Source: Tetrahymena elliotti 4EA
Lineage: Eukaryota > Ciliophora > Oligohymenophorea > Hymenostomatida > Tetrahymenidae
DNA: 64,000 bases
NCBI GenBank assembly: GCA_000231825.2
Contig: AFXF02001865.1
Span: forward strand, 25,968 to 89,967
Direction of reading: 5' to 3'
The notes beneath the pieces are model-generated. The model was given only the letters and a program-made list of their open reading frames with translations, was not told the DNA's origin and did no database searches. A program made the position numbers and the translations under genes. This document shows positions 24,503 through 37,300 of the stretch, piece by piece. Every line of letters starts with the position of its first letter. Within the stretch, counting starts at the first letter, position 1.

Positions 24503-25941
24503 ATGGATTCAGGATAATAGTAATTTATTTTCCAAGAAAAGCATTACAAATTTTAGCCAACAAGACATTATGGAGGAGAATATCCCTCCAATAGATATTA
24601 TTAACAAGACAATACAAATATTAAAAGTTGTTAATTTTAATAAAAATATTAAATAGCGATCACTTATTTAAAATTCTATTGATTGGTAATTCAGGAGTAG
24701 GCAAAACTTGTATGCTCATGCGTTATTCAGTAACAATATTCAAACCACTTATAGTCTAAGCTGTTTATATTAACTGCTATTTCTATAATATTAGGAAAAT
24801 TAATTTACTTACAATTTCTATAATACTATTGGAGTCGATTTCGTAATTTTATCATTCAATTTATTTATTTATTTTAACTTCATAATTTCATTAAACATCT
24901 TGACAATTGAAAATGTGAAATAGCTTCATTGATTGTAACTAAATCTCTTTTTTTAAATAATAGAAAATTAAAGCATTAAGATTAGAAGACAAGAATATTA
25001 AACTTCAAATCGTAATAGATATACTTATACTGCAAGTTAGATTAATATCGCTCATATCATTAATTCGTTAAAAAAAAGAATTAATTTATTATCCTACATA
25101 CTCTTCAAAGAGTCAGCTGATTGATTATATTTCCTATTTACAAATGTTTATCAATTATGCTTTTAAATGCGATACAACATCTGACTTTTTATTTTTAATT
25201 CAGTTTATTGTTTTATTGTAAAATAATTATTATCAAAAGTGGGACACTGCTGGACAAGACCGTTTTAGAACTATTACTTGTAGTTATTATAGGTAATCTT
25301 TAATGAAAAATTATATCTTTATTAAGTTTTTCATCATTTAATTCATTTGAAAAATTTAAAATCTTATCATAAAATTATTTAGAGGTGCTCACGGTATTTT
25401 GATTGTTTATGACATTACTGAAAGAGAATCATTTGATAATGTTAAGACATGGATGGTAGAAATCGAAAAGTAACCCCACTTTAAAGTATCATTCAAAAAT
25501 ATTAATTTATTTTACGAAATAGGCATGCAAAAAAAGGAGTATAGAAAATGTTAATTGGTAATAAATCTGATTGCAGTAATAGAGCTGTTTCATACGAAGA
25601 AGGATTTGAATTAGGTAAGTAGATCAAACTATATGCCCTTTTGTTAATATTCTTATTTTATGATAAATAGCTAAGCAATATCAAATTCCTTTTGCTGAAA
25701 CATCAGCCAAGAATGCCAGCAATATAGATTTAGCCTTCACAAATCTTGCTAAGAATATGTAAAGATTATTTCTTTTTGTTTCATTTATGAACTGTTCTTT
25801 TTTTATAGTTTGGGTAGTGGATAAGTTTTGAGTACTGCACCTTCCTAGGGAATGAAGATTCAATAAAATAAATTCAATACTTAATAATCTAATTCAAGAC
25901 AAGTTCAACAAAGCTAAAAGAGTTAAGATGATTGTTGCTGA
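24503..25941 (+). CDS. Rab-family small GTPase (Rab1/Rab8-like), nine exons
   Basis: This is a membrane-traffic GTPase. Exons are 24503-24519, 24657-24729, 24795-24842, 24964-25011, 25240-25292, 25383-25469, 25523-25614, 25671-25758 and 25809-25941, giving 212 residues. The first exon is only 17 bases. Reading on past it does not lead into the GTPase frame; splicing from GTAATT at 24520 to the acceptor at 24656 gives [19 protein letters not shown]. Motifs: P-loop GNSGVGKT (16-23), switch I TIGVDF (41-46), WDTAGQD (63-69), NKSD (122-125) and ETSAKN. The residue after the catalytic Gln is Asp where most Rabs have Glu. SYYRGAHGI and the ETSAKNASN box favour the Rab1/8/35 branch. A Q/S/N-rich tail ends in DDCC, a double-cysteine signal for geranylgeranylation. 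A true orthologue cannot be named without a tree. Confidence 0.93.
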
Positions 25942-27437
25942 GGAGTCTATACTTAAAAGAATCATATAAAATAAATATGATCTTAATTAAAATCTAATAC
26001 CTCTTCTATAGCATCCATTCATTCATACATACACACTTAATAAATCTAAATAAAATTAAACTATAATTAAAAAATAGTCTTTATCCTAATTAACTAATAA
26101 TTAATCCTACAGCATGATAAAGAGATCCTGGTACTTACTTTCCTATTTAAGCTCAAATTTAAAATTAAAAATAACTACTACTAACAATTGATCTGTTAGA
26201 TTGTTAACTAGTTAACTACTTAGTTAGCTAACTATTAACAAAGTTTATTTGCTTCTATTTAGTGTTAAGAGATAAAATACCTTACTATTGAAGAACTCTT
26301 AATTATAATAAAAGTACTTATACTCTTTTGCTAATTATATCAAAATGCATATATTTGGAATCAAAAAACTATTCATTTCCCTTTGTATTTATTCTATCCA
26401 TCACCATCATTTGTAAATTTTAAAAAATTTAAATGCCTGTTTGTTCATTTTTTTCTTCAAGTTTCCAAGTTAAAAACTAATTCAAAATTATAAAATTCAA
26501 TTCTTTCTTTCAAAACTCAAAGCATGTTTTAAATAAACAAACTATTATTTTATTTATCTCAATTTTAAAATTTTTCAAGCAGCAATTTAATTTAAAATAT
26601 TCTTAAAGATTTGATCAAAATAATTAAAATCAATAAAGAAATTCATAAAACTAGATAATTTAAAAAAATAAACTGAGAGAAAAAATTACTTGTTGTTTGT
26701 TATCCATGTCAAAAAATTTAAAAAAATCACCTAGTTTTTTTTACAATAAAATTGAAAGAAAAATTAAAGTGAAAATTCAGAATAAACATGAGAAATGTAT
26801 TGAGTTAGATGTAAATCTATCTACTATCTAACTATTTATTGACTTATATATTTATTTAGTTAGTTTTGATTTATTATTTTATTTTTTTGATTTCTGTTAT
26901 AGTTAAGAATGTTTGTTTTTTTCATTCAAACAGCAAAAAAACAAGCAAGCAAGCAATTAAGCAATAAATAAATAAATTTTTGAAATTGCTAATAAAAAAG
27001 TATTAAGAATGAATTTGATATAAAGTAATTAATTAATTAATTAGCTCATCCTAAAAAGAAATACTAAATTTTTATATTTTGTGCTCTAATAAAATAAAAA
27101 TAAGTAAGTAGCAAACTTTTAGTTATATTTCAGTAAAATTTCTCAATTTAAGCAAGAAAACATTTTAAAATAAATATAGAAGTAAAATAAAGTTCGAGGC
27201 TACAAAACAAATTTTAGGAATAACTAACTAACTTTGTTGAAAATAATTAAAACAAAGTTAAATAATAAATACTATTCTTGAACAAACAGTAGGAAATTAA
27301 GCGTCTCAAGCATTTTTTTGAGTTAGAATTTAGGTAGTCATCATTCATTGCAAGTAGAAATATAGATTTGCACAATTTTCATTCTATAGTAGAGAACTAC
27401 CACAAATTTATTTTGATTATTATCTTTAAGAGTATTC
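25942..27437. other. Intergenic, AT-rich
   Basis: No gene seen. A small palindromic cluster of TTAACTAG/GTTAGCTAAC units lies at about 26200-26240, and a CAAG-repeat run at about 26935-26965. Confidence 0.5.
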
Positions 27438-30112
27438 ATGGACCAAGAATTTTAAGATGATGATGATTAAGAGCAACAATCTCAATAAGCCGAAAGCGGA
27501 TCTAATTTGAATGATGCCTCTATGAATTAAGATGATGAGACTAATTTAAATAGCTAGCTAGAAATAAATAAAGATAAAAAATAAATGAAGCGAATATGCT
27601 TAATTCCAATTTAAAAAGAATGGAAGTCGGAAAGATAAATCTTTTAGGCTTTTTGTATGCTCTAAATTATTATTCTTTGCGTTTTTTGTGGCATCATTCT
27701 AGGTCATATGTACATAGCTACTTACTTAATTGATTAGAGTGCCTTGTAAGAAACACAAAACTCAATACAAAACAATCTGTCTAATTAAATTCAAAGTGCT
27801 TAAAATTTATATATCGGTATCTTCAACAGAAATTTCATCTCTCTCACTACTATAAAAAAAATATTCCTAACATCTCTTTAATTAGATGATAGTTTTTATG
27901 ATACATCATTTTCTACTTTCCCTCTTAAAGGACCTAATAAATATATACTAATCAATTAATCACCTCCTTCTCAAACTAAGTATGATCTCGAACTCAGTTC
28001 AAAATATTATAGAAATAATAAAATCTCATTAGACTATATTTCCTATTTTTCATTATCTAATCCATAAGATTGGACTTCATTAACTACTAAGGCAGAAGAA
28101 TATTTAAAAGGAGCAGACATATTAAACTATTACCTTAAAAATTTGGTCTACTTTAAAGGATCTCAAATAAGGATTTAGGTAAAGTCTGATATTCATTCAT
28201 TAATCTAATTATTGATTTATTTCATTCATTTGTGTGTTAAAAATCATAAATAATTCTATGATAAACTAATGGTTTATTTTCATTCAATAGCTTCATTGAT
28301 GTTCAGTTGTTTATTTTAATCTATTCTATATAAAATTTAGTAACTTTACTTGTCATTTTCAAACGATCTATAAGTTTTTTATCCGGCAGGATCATGTTCA
28401 GTGCTTCTATCAAAAAAAGATCAGCTCACAGATGTAACGTAGAGGAGTTGGTATTAAGCTAGTTAAACTGCATTTAAGAGCAAGCAATCAAGTTCATATT
28501 AATTAACTGGACCATACTAGGATTTAGTAAGTGATATCCCTATAGTAACTATATCTATGCCAATAGTAAGTAAAACAGGGGATATGATAGGAGTTATAGG
28601 TGTAGACATTCTATGTTATGAATTAGATTCTATCCTCCCACCATAAGGTGAATTGTATTCAAGCAGTAAATTATACTTAGCAAACTCAGTAGATGGTTCA
28701 GTATTGAATGACCCTGCTAAATAATTATCAAATAATCCTTTCGGTTCAAACAAAAAATATTACTTTGTATTTGATTCACAGTACACAAACATAACTTAAT
28801 CAAATTGGTAAAATTTTATTTATTACTACAGCTATAACAATGAAATAAGATTTATTAGATATATTACAACTTTGTTGAAAATTTATTGAATAGAGAATAA
28901 ATACATTTTTAATAAAAATAATTTAGGCAAGTGATTAAGAATTCAAACTAGAGTTCCGATTCATATATAGAGTTTAGTAATGCAAATAGTAATTAGATAA
29001 TAGCTTATAGATAATATGTTAGTAATGCAAATTTGGTTCAAAACTAGTTAATATTTTTTATGACAATCAGTGATGGTGATGGATTTGATGAGTATTATTC
29101 AATAAAAAGAAACTTATCATCATCATTTTAAAAAAGATAATATTATCTTATTATTGTAGAGTGTTCTGTTGTTGTCTTTTGTATTTTGTTATCTATTTAT
29201 TTTGTTAAATCTATTGTTGCTCCTCTTCAAGAGTTAGCTGATTGTACTAAGGAGTTTACAAATCAAGAGAAAAAAAATAGTAATTCTTCAGAAATTAAAA
29301 AGAAAAAACAGTTCGAAGACATTAAAACAACTGATAAAGCAATAGATTCTTTGATTTAAGCTTTTAAAAAACTGATAAAAGATTTGAGTGGCTTTAAAAA
29401 AGGAACAAGAAAAGAAAATCATTAACAAAGTGAAGACATTATTGAATATCCAAGAAGTGATGGCATTGAAACTGGATTTTATAGATTCACAAAGTTTTTA
29501 TTTAATTATGAAGAATTTGTAGATAGATTAAATAGATATATAGATTAGTTGTAAAATCTTTCTAATATGAAGAAAACAAAATAAGAAGAATTATAGGAAA
29601 CAGAATATTATGATTCAAGTTAAAATGATTCCTAATATTTAAATTAAGAAAATTTATACTATAAAATAGAAGCTACTTTTTTCAATTTCATTGAAGTTTG
29701 TTTAGATAGAATCTACTATTTATCAAATGACTCAATTCATAAAGGGTAAATCCCGCAATTACATAAGGATGACTTGGATTTAGTGAAAAAAGTTTAAACT
29801 TTTTGCATTTTAATTAATTCTTGCAGTAAAAATCTCATTATCTATGATAAATTTAGGAGCTAATCATCCAGTGTTAACGGTGGTGAATACGATGATCAAT
29901 ATAATGATCCTATTCAAGAAGAAGATATATCTAATATGCCTGAAGAAAATCTTATAATTTTTGACAGAAAATCAACAATAAAGAGATTTGAAGAAATAAC
30001 TACGAAGTTTAAACGAATTGAGTTATTGAATATTTAACAACTCTTAAAAAGATAAGAAAAGAAAAATACTTAATTTTTAAATGAGATTCTCCCTAAATCC
30101 ATGATTGATTGA
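27438..30112 (+). CDS. Two-span membrane sensor protein with extracellular Cache-like domain
   Basis: This looks like a membrane receptor of the Cache type, which binds small ligands outside the cell. Exons are 27438-28178, 28341-28807 and 28927-30112 (introns 162 and 119 bases), giving 797 residues. It has an acidic Q/N-rich cytosolic N-terminus, a first membrane span at about 71-98, a large extracytoplasmic part, and a second span at about 475-497 followed by a HAMP-like VAPLQELADCTKEF turn. The extracytoplasmic part carries a Cache signature: ISMPIVSKTGDMIGVIGVDI, preceded by WYQ and TGPYQD elements. The cytosolic C-terminus is charged and probably coiled. It ends QFLNEILPKSMID then TGA, resembling the LLxxxLPxxI helix that precedes class III adenylyl/guanylyl cyclase domains, but no catalytic domain follows. 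Membrane topology and domain are well supported; ligand and output are unknown. Confidence 0.8.
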
Positions 30113-31142
30113 GCTCTTTATTTTTATTATCAATAGGCCTCCAGATCGAAGACCTTTCAGATAATAACCTGAATTAATAACAAAAAAAAAATGTTCATTT
30201 TCAATCCAAAATATTTCAAAAAAAAAATATTTGATATGATCAAAAAAAAATAGAATAAGTAATGAAAATATAAGTAATATTAAATCTTATTAACTTTGTA
30301 ATTTTGCATACTTGATTACTTGCTTGCTAGTTAGTTATGTAATTATTATTCAATTATATAGCCTTGTAAAATTAGATTTATAATTACAAAAAACAAATTA
30401 AATTTATTTCTAACTTATTTTTATTCTAAATTTAATTTGTGCTTAAAATTTAATTTACTCAAAACCCCAATAAAAAAATAAAACTTTTTCAAGTTTTGAC
30501 CCATGTTTTTAATACTTTTAAGATATGTTAGCAGTATTACTCACTATTATTTGTCCATTAAAAGATGAAATTTTTGATAAATAAGTAATTATAAAAATTA
30601 AAGAGCTTTCTACTAAAAATTAGATTTGTTAAACAAATTTTAATTATAAAATTTATAGTTAATATTCTGGTTTTTATCATCTCAGTACCTCAAGATAAAA
30701 ATAGTAATTATTAAGCTTTTTGAAATTAGATTTATGAAACTAATTTTAATTTTAATTTAAAAATTTATAATTATTTTTCTGTTTTGTTTGTTATCTTATC
30801 AAAATATGAAGATAAAAAAATAAAAAAGCCCATATTTTTGAGGATCTGTCTATTGATGGTTTTATTAGTTCATTAAAAGACGAATTGAAGAATTTTTAAA
30901 TTTCTTAGTTTTGTTATAAAGGTTGAGCTGAATTGACTTGACTGACTACGTAAAATTGTAAGCGAATGATTTATAAATTTTAATAATTTTAAAAGGTGTT
31001 TATATGTATTTATATACATATTAATGTGTTTTGCTAATAGAATTTTATGCATGTATGCTAGAATGTAATTTAAAGTTAAAAAACGAAAGAAATTTTTATA
31101 AATTTGTGAATATTAAAAATCAAAGTGTTATTAATAATAATT
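30113..31142. other. Intergenic, AT-rich
   Basis: No protein-like continuation of the Cache gene and no other gene is seen. In particular I find no nucleotide-cyclase motifs here. Confidence 0.5.
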
Positions 31143-33131
31143 ATGAGAACTACCAGCAGTTATTTTCCATTGATAGAAAAAAACAAATAGTTGAATAGAA
31201 CTCAAGCAACTGAAGATTAGAATTTTAAAACTAGGCTTTCATACAATGAAATTCCATTAACAGCTTAGATTAGCAATACGAAATTAGTTAAGAAATAGTT
31301 AACAATGAATAATAGCGCTTCAACTTAATAAATTGTAATTTGATGAATTTATCAGTTATAAATAGAATTCTATTTATTATTTTAAAAACAAATTTTATAA
31401 TATACTTACTCATTGAGCTTATTAATTATTTTATGCCTAAAAAAGAATCCTAAGAATTTTATTAAAGATTTTTCTAATAAGCTGGAGAAGCATCAGTATG
31501 ATATTGAAAAAAGAGATGAGATGATTAAAGAATTAGAATTGACAATTGAAAAGTTAAGAATTGAATATATCAATGAGAGATAAATATCAGATGAAAAAAA
31601 TAGATAAATTAAAGAGTTAATAGAAAGTAATGAAAAGATTAATAACAGATTTAAAACAAACCACATAAAGTATTATTATTCATTCTCTTTCATATTTTCT
31701 TTTCAGTTTAATAGTTTATCAGTGAGTCTTCTATTGTTTTTAATATTTTTTTTGTAATCTAATAACTTTAAGGATGGAAGAGTTGATAACAAAAGTATAA
31801 TTTTATGAAAAAGAATTTTAGAAAATTAAAGATGATGAAACAAAAGCTAACGAATAAAAAAATTTAGAGTAAGCGTATAACAAAAAAATAGAAGATTTAG
31901 AGTAAAAGGTTAAAGATATGAACAAAGAATTAGCCATTTAGAAATAATTAGTTACTGATTCAGATAAATAAAAAGCCAATTAAATAAACGAATTAAATGC
32001 AAAATTGAATGAATCTGTTTAAAGTGTGAGTAAATTAAAAGTAAATTCTTTTCCTCAAATAAAAAACTTAGTCTAATTCATTTTTTTATAATTTATAAAT
32101 AAACAGGCTGACTTAGATAAGAAGTCGCAAGAGCTTTTAAAAGCATAGGAAATTATCAGAGTTTATGAAGAAGAAAAAAAGTAAGTTGAAAACAACATTT
32201 AAAGCTTGAGAAGAACTTCAACCTTAAAACAGCAAGAATTAGAAAGTAAATTCAAAGAATAAGAAGTAAAATATAATTTTTTATTTTGCAATTGTTCTTG
32301 ATAAAATTTTAAGAATTTAGCTAAAGTCAATTAGAGTTTGAAGGAAGAAATCATCAAGTTGAAGCAAGCAATAGAAGAACAGTCGTAATCTAAAACTCAG
32401 CAATAAAATGAAAACACAGAATTATCAAAATAAAATAATTCACTAAAAGTAAAGATATTTATTTATTTTTAACAATTTCTTCATAAAGATTTTATTTTGA
32501 TTTAGGAATAAATAAATAAATTAAATGGTGATAATGGAGGTTTAAATAAATAAGTTTAAGATTTTAAGAGTTAAATCAGCTCTTTAGAATAATAAATTAA
32601 TACAAAAAATGACAAACTTTAAAATATGTTGAAAGAGCTTGAAAACACAAGAAACAAGCAATCATCTAATGATAAAAACTAGTAAGACCTCAAATAAAAC
32701 TTTAATGACCTTAAAAAAAAATTTGATGAAACTGAATAGAAAATGTAAAATATAACTGGTGTATTACAAAACATACAAAAATCTTCAAAGAAGCTAGATG
32801 AAGCTGAGGTGAATTTTATATAAAAATTTTAGTTTTATTTTTCATTTTTATTTCTTGGAATATTTTTGTGAAATTAATTTTATTTAATAAAAAGAAAGAA
32901 ATTGTTAAGAGTTTAAAATGTAATTATTGTGAGTAGTTTATTAAAGAACCTATTACTATTATTCCATGTGGCCATTCTTTTTGTTTCGCATGCAAAAAGG
33001 CATATGCTAAAGATTGTATAAAATGTGGCCCAAAAGTAAAAGTTGAAGCAATGTATAGAAATGAGCTGCTTGATGACATAATAGCAATGGTAAAAATACT
33101 GTAAAATTTACAAGCTGTCTTAAAAGTTTGA
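31143..33131 (+). CDS. Coiled-coil protein with C-terminal C3HC4 RING finger (probable E3 ubiquitin ligase)
   Basis: Exons are 31143-31334, 31446-31669, 31773-32040, 32107-32265, 32314-32448, 32506-32808 and 32895-33131, giving 505 residues. After a short polar N-terminus, nearly the whole protein from about residue 65 to 425 is Lys/Glu/Gln-rich and predicted coiled coil. The last exon holds a complete RING: C436, C439, C452, H454, C457, C460, C468 and C471 (pattern CNYC, PCGHSFCFAC, CIKC). RING domains of this type recruit E2 enzymes, so a ubiquitin ligase that dimerises through the coil is likely. Residues after the RING (VEAMYRNELLDDII) match the usual helix following TRIM-like RINGs. One intron ends in TTTAAG rather than TAG; the first AG further on would bring in a TGA. 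Confidence 0.88.
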
Positions 33132-34355
33132 ATACAAATAAAACCAAGAAAATAAAACAAATACTAAAAATAAAATATTAAAATTTTAATTAAAATCTAT
33201 CAATAATAAAAATAATATCCTATTTATATTTCAATATCTATTTATTCATTAGTTGATCCAACTTCACTACTAAATATTCCTTTCCTACATCATAAAACTT
33301 CATTATTAAAAAATATAATTATGCTAAAGTAAGTCAAAAATCTATGTCTTCAAGTCAAAACTAATAAATTCGCAAAAGAACGTTTCTTTTAGGTCTAATT
33401 TGTATTTTTAATTTTCTTATCTTTTAATTACATAAAATAAAAAACATGTTAACTCCCTACAAAAGATCTGAGTATTAAATTAATTACTGTATTTTTAAGA
33501 TAATTGCTCTTTTTACTTACTAATGTTATTAGTTTATTTTTTTTGAAACAATGTATTTTCTTGTAATTAGTACTTTATTCCAAGTATATTTATTGATGAG
33601 TTGTTTTACTAAATCCTTTCAATTTAGTATCAAATTTAACTAACTATATTTTATAAAATAGTTAAAAATTTTATTATCTTAAATTCCAATTTTATTTCAT
33701 AAGATTTATTTTTTTTAGTGTAAAATTCCAAATATGTTTATTCATTAGTTGGACTACATTCCTTATTAATTAATAAATAATTTGAAATACTTAAACTTAA
33801 ACCTCATTTATTCTCTTATCTTAATTTAATTTACTCAAAAAGGATTAATAGTTTTATTTCCTCTTTTAAAAAGAATAAATTTATTTCCAAAAAAGTAAAA
33901 AAATCTATTCTAAGATGATAATAAAAAATAGATACTTATTTAATGAGGATAATTGAATAAAATAATATATCTACAAACGATAATTTGTTTATATCTTGAT
34001 CCATTCATTTGTCACCTTGTAATGTTAATAAAAATATGTTATAAAGCGATACAAATATATGAATGCATGATTGTTCATTTATTGACTAAAAATTTGAATT
34101 TCATAAAATTTATTAAAAAATTGAATTCGTATGATATCATTTAACAAAAAGATAATTCAAAAAAAAAAAATTTGATATCATTTATTAATCAAAAATTAAA
34201 AATTAAAGTAATTAACTGTAAATATTTTAATATTAATAATTTGTTGTTCAATTTTCAACAGACAGGAAGGACTACACTAATAAAGGAACAATAAGTTAAT
34301 ATAAATATAATTATAAAATAGGATAATAAAAGTGTAACATAGACTGCTAAATAAA
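33132..34355. other. Intergenic, AT-rich with degenerate repeats
   Basis: No gene seen. The sequence TTTATTCATTAGTTG occurs at 33241 and 33737 and recurs near 41770. Related phrases such as ATAATTGCTCT also recur. A good acceptor-like site (TTTTCAACAG, about 34252-34261) lies before the next gene, so an untranslated first exon may be present. Confidence 0.45.
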
Positions 34356-37300
34356 ATGATAGAGACTTCTACCTAACCTAGTGAGTATGGGTTTTTTAGG
34401 AACTTAGGTTAAATAAGGCAAGCATTGATGGAAATAAAAAATTAGATTAATACATAATCGTAGCAGTAGTAGTAAAGCGATACAAAATATCATCATCATT
34501 AAATGCAATAACAGTAGCAATAGCAATAATTTTTATCTTAATAACAATCAGATTTAAAGAACTCTGATTATATGAATAAAAGAGCTAGAAGCGTTGGGCA
34601 AGGTTCTAAAAGGTAGTATTTAAATGGTCCTATTAGTCCTCACCTAAGCTAGTATGATTAATATAACTAAGAAAATGAGAGATTTTAGCCATAATTCGTA
34701 GTTTAAAGATAAAATTTCTTACAAGATTAAATGAATCCTTAATTTTACAATTATTAGAATCATCAAATAGATTTTGACCCTAGCTACAGCATGATATTAG
34801 AGCACGATAACTCTTTAGATTACTATAATTATGCTTAGCATGGAAGAAGTGCTCCTTCAGCTAGCTAAAGATATCATTTATTTTCTAATCATAGTCCTGT
34901 ACCTAGAGACAAATCTTTTGTGAATAACAACATATTTTTATAAAATCCTGATGCAAGATTTTCTAATGGAAATTTAAATGCAACTAAATAAATTAACAAT
35001 TCAGCTATTAGTGGAATTAATAAAAATAATGCAAATGTTTCTGCTATTTATGATAATAATTAAAGCATCAAACTGAGTAACTCTTTTGGGGGTTAAGTAA
35101 AGCAATTGCAAGATGTCACTATGGATTTTGCAGGAGATGATATAATAGAACTCAATTCATACAATAATGGTATTCATCACGATGCTAATATATCTCAAAA
35201 CTCTATGATAGTAAGTAAAAGTTTTAATGAAAATATTCAACAAGCTCAGGCTGCATCTGTAAATTAGAATTCTCAAAAAACTTCAAAAGAAGAGACTCTC
35301 TCCTCTTCAATTGTTTAAAGCAAAAAGTAAGAATCTTAGGAATAATAGCAGCAATAGCAATAGTTGTAGTAGCACAGTTAGTAATAATAATAAATATAAT
35401 AAGTACAATCCTAAGAGTAATAACAATCTCTTTAATAATAGTAACAATAGTTGAAGGAATAATAACCTCTTACTATAGCAGAAAGATTAGAAATAAAATT
35501 CCTCAAATAAACAATAGATTAATTTAGTGAAGACAATTAAACTATCTACAATAATTTTACAGACAGCTTGAAAGTTATTGAAGCTTTGAAGAAAAAAATC
35601 TAAGAATAAGATGTTGTTATTAAGTCATCTTATGATAAATTAAAGGCTGAATATATTAAAGTCAATCACTCTTATAAAATCCAACAAGTAAAAATTATCA
35701 TTTTTTATTCAACATTTAAAATTTAATTTTTATTAATTTACACTTTTAAAATTTTTATTAATTTACACTTTTAAAATTTTTATTAATTTACACTTTTAAA
35801 ATTTTTATTAATACACTTTAATTTTTAAAGGAATAAAATAAAAATCTTGAAAAAATGGTTAAAATTTGGAAAACTAAGTTTGAGAAGTTGAAAGAAAGTA
35901 TCAAGAAAGGTATAGAGGAAGAGCTATCACATGTGCAAGAGAATCAAAATATTATATAGCAACTGACTGTGGAGAATAATTAACTGAGAGAGCTTTTAAA
36001 TATTTCATACAGTGATGATCTCATCAAAAAAGTTGAATTAAAATTGGATGAAATTGAAAGTGATTTTTTTAACAACCACTGCTAAAAAAATAAACCTCCT
36101 TCAGATGTTGAGATAAAATATATGGCAACTAATAATAAGCTTAATAAAGAATTCAAAAAATTTGTTTCTGTTGAGAAATCCTTCCAGCCTGAAAATTATT
36201 TTGCTTCTAGTATGATTTTATTACTATTTCTTTATAAATTTTGAGCTTTAATGTTTACATTATTTTAATTTTATAGGGTAAAAAGTTAACATCTCAAGTG
36301 GCCTTCAATTTTAAGGAGGATCTTTGGAAAAAATATCAGAATAGAAAGCTTTAAACCAAGCATAAATTATTTAGTTAGATAAAGAATAAAATGATATTGA
36401 TTTACCAGACGATTATGACGATGACGATGAGCAAGATTATTCTCCTCCTTTTTCAAATACAATTTAATAACAGCTTGAATAAAAATAAAATGCTAGTAAT
36501 TCGGATCAGAAATAGACTCTAACAAATGAAAAATCATCTGAAAATAATGACTCAAATAAGGAAGCATAGCAAAACTCTTTATCTTCTGGTTCGTAATCTT
36601 AGTCTTTAAATGGAAACAAATAAAACCCTGTTGGTTTAAGTCTGAAAGATAAATTGTCTCTTTAAGAGAGTAGCAATAAATTGTAAAGTATAATGGAAAG
36701 AAGAGGAATGTCCTCGTAATTTGAATAAAATTAAAAAGAAATGTAAAGTTATCTTGAATCTAAGCAAACAGAAATGTGTAATTTCGTTGATTAGCAATAA
36801 TAAGAAAAAGTAAAGCAATAGCAACTTAATTTATTAAGTGGATTTTCAGAGAATGATGAAAATTTCGAAGAGGAAGAAGATGAGGAAGAGAAAGAATAAG
36901 TTAATAAATTTGTAGAAAATAAATCACTTTAACAATAAAAAATTGATAATGATAAACTTCAAAAAGGCAAAGCTAATAAGCCTGATAGCTTAGTCATTGA
37001 GAGTGATAATTCCCCTGAATAATATTCTTTGGAAGTTAATTAATAAGCTACTGATTATTCTTAAAAAGCTAAAGATATTGGAACTTTACCTATTAAAAAG
37101 AACCCTGCTGTGACAAATTTATTTAATAATACTATAAATAATGATTCTAAGTTAGTAAACTAAATGGTTAACAATGAAGACTTTGATCATGACGATGAAG
37201 ATGATGATGAAGATTACGAATCTGAATCTATGGAAGATTGTTATGGATTTTCTAAACAGATTCAACCTTAAAAAGAAGTAATTGATTTCTCTGATCGTGC

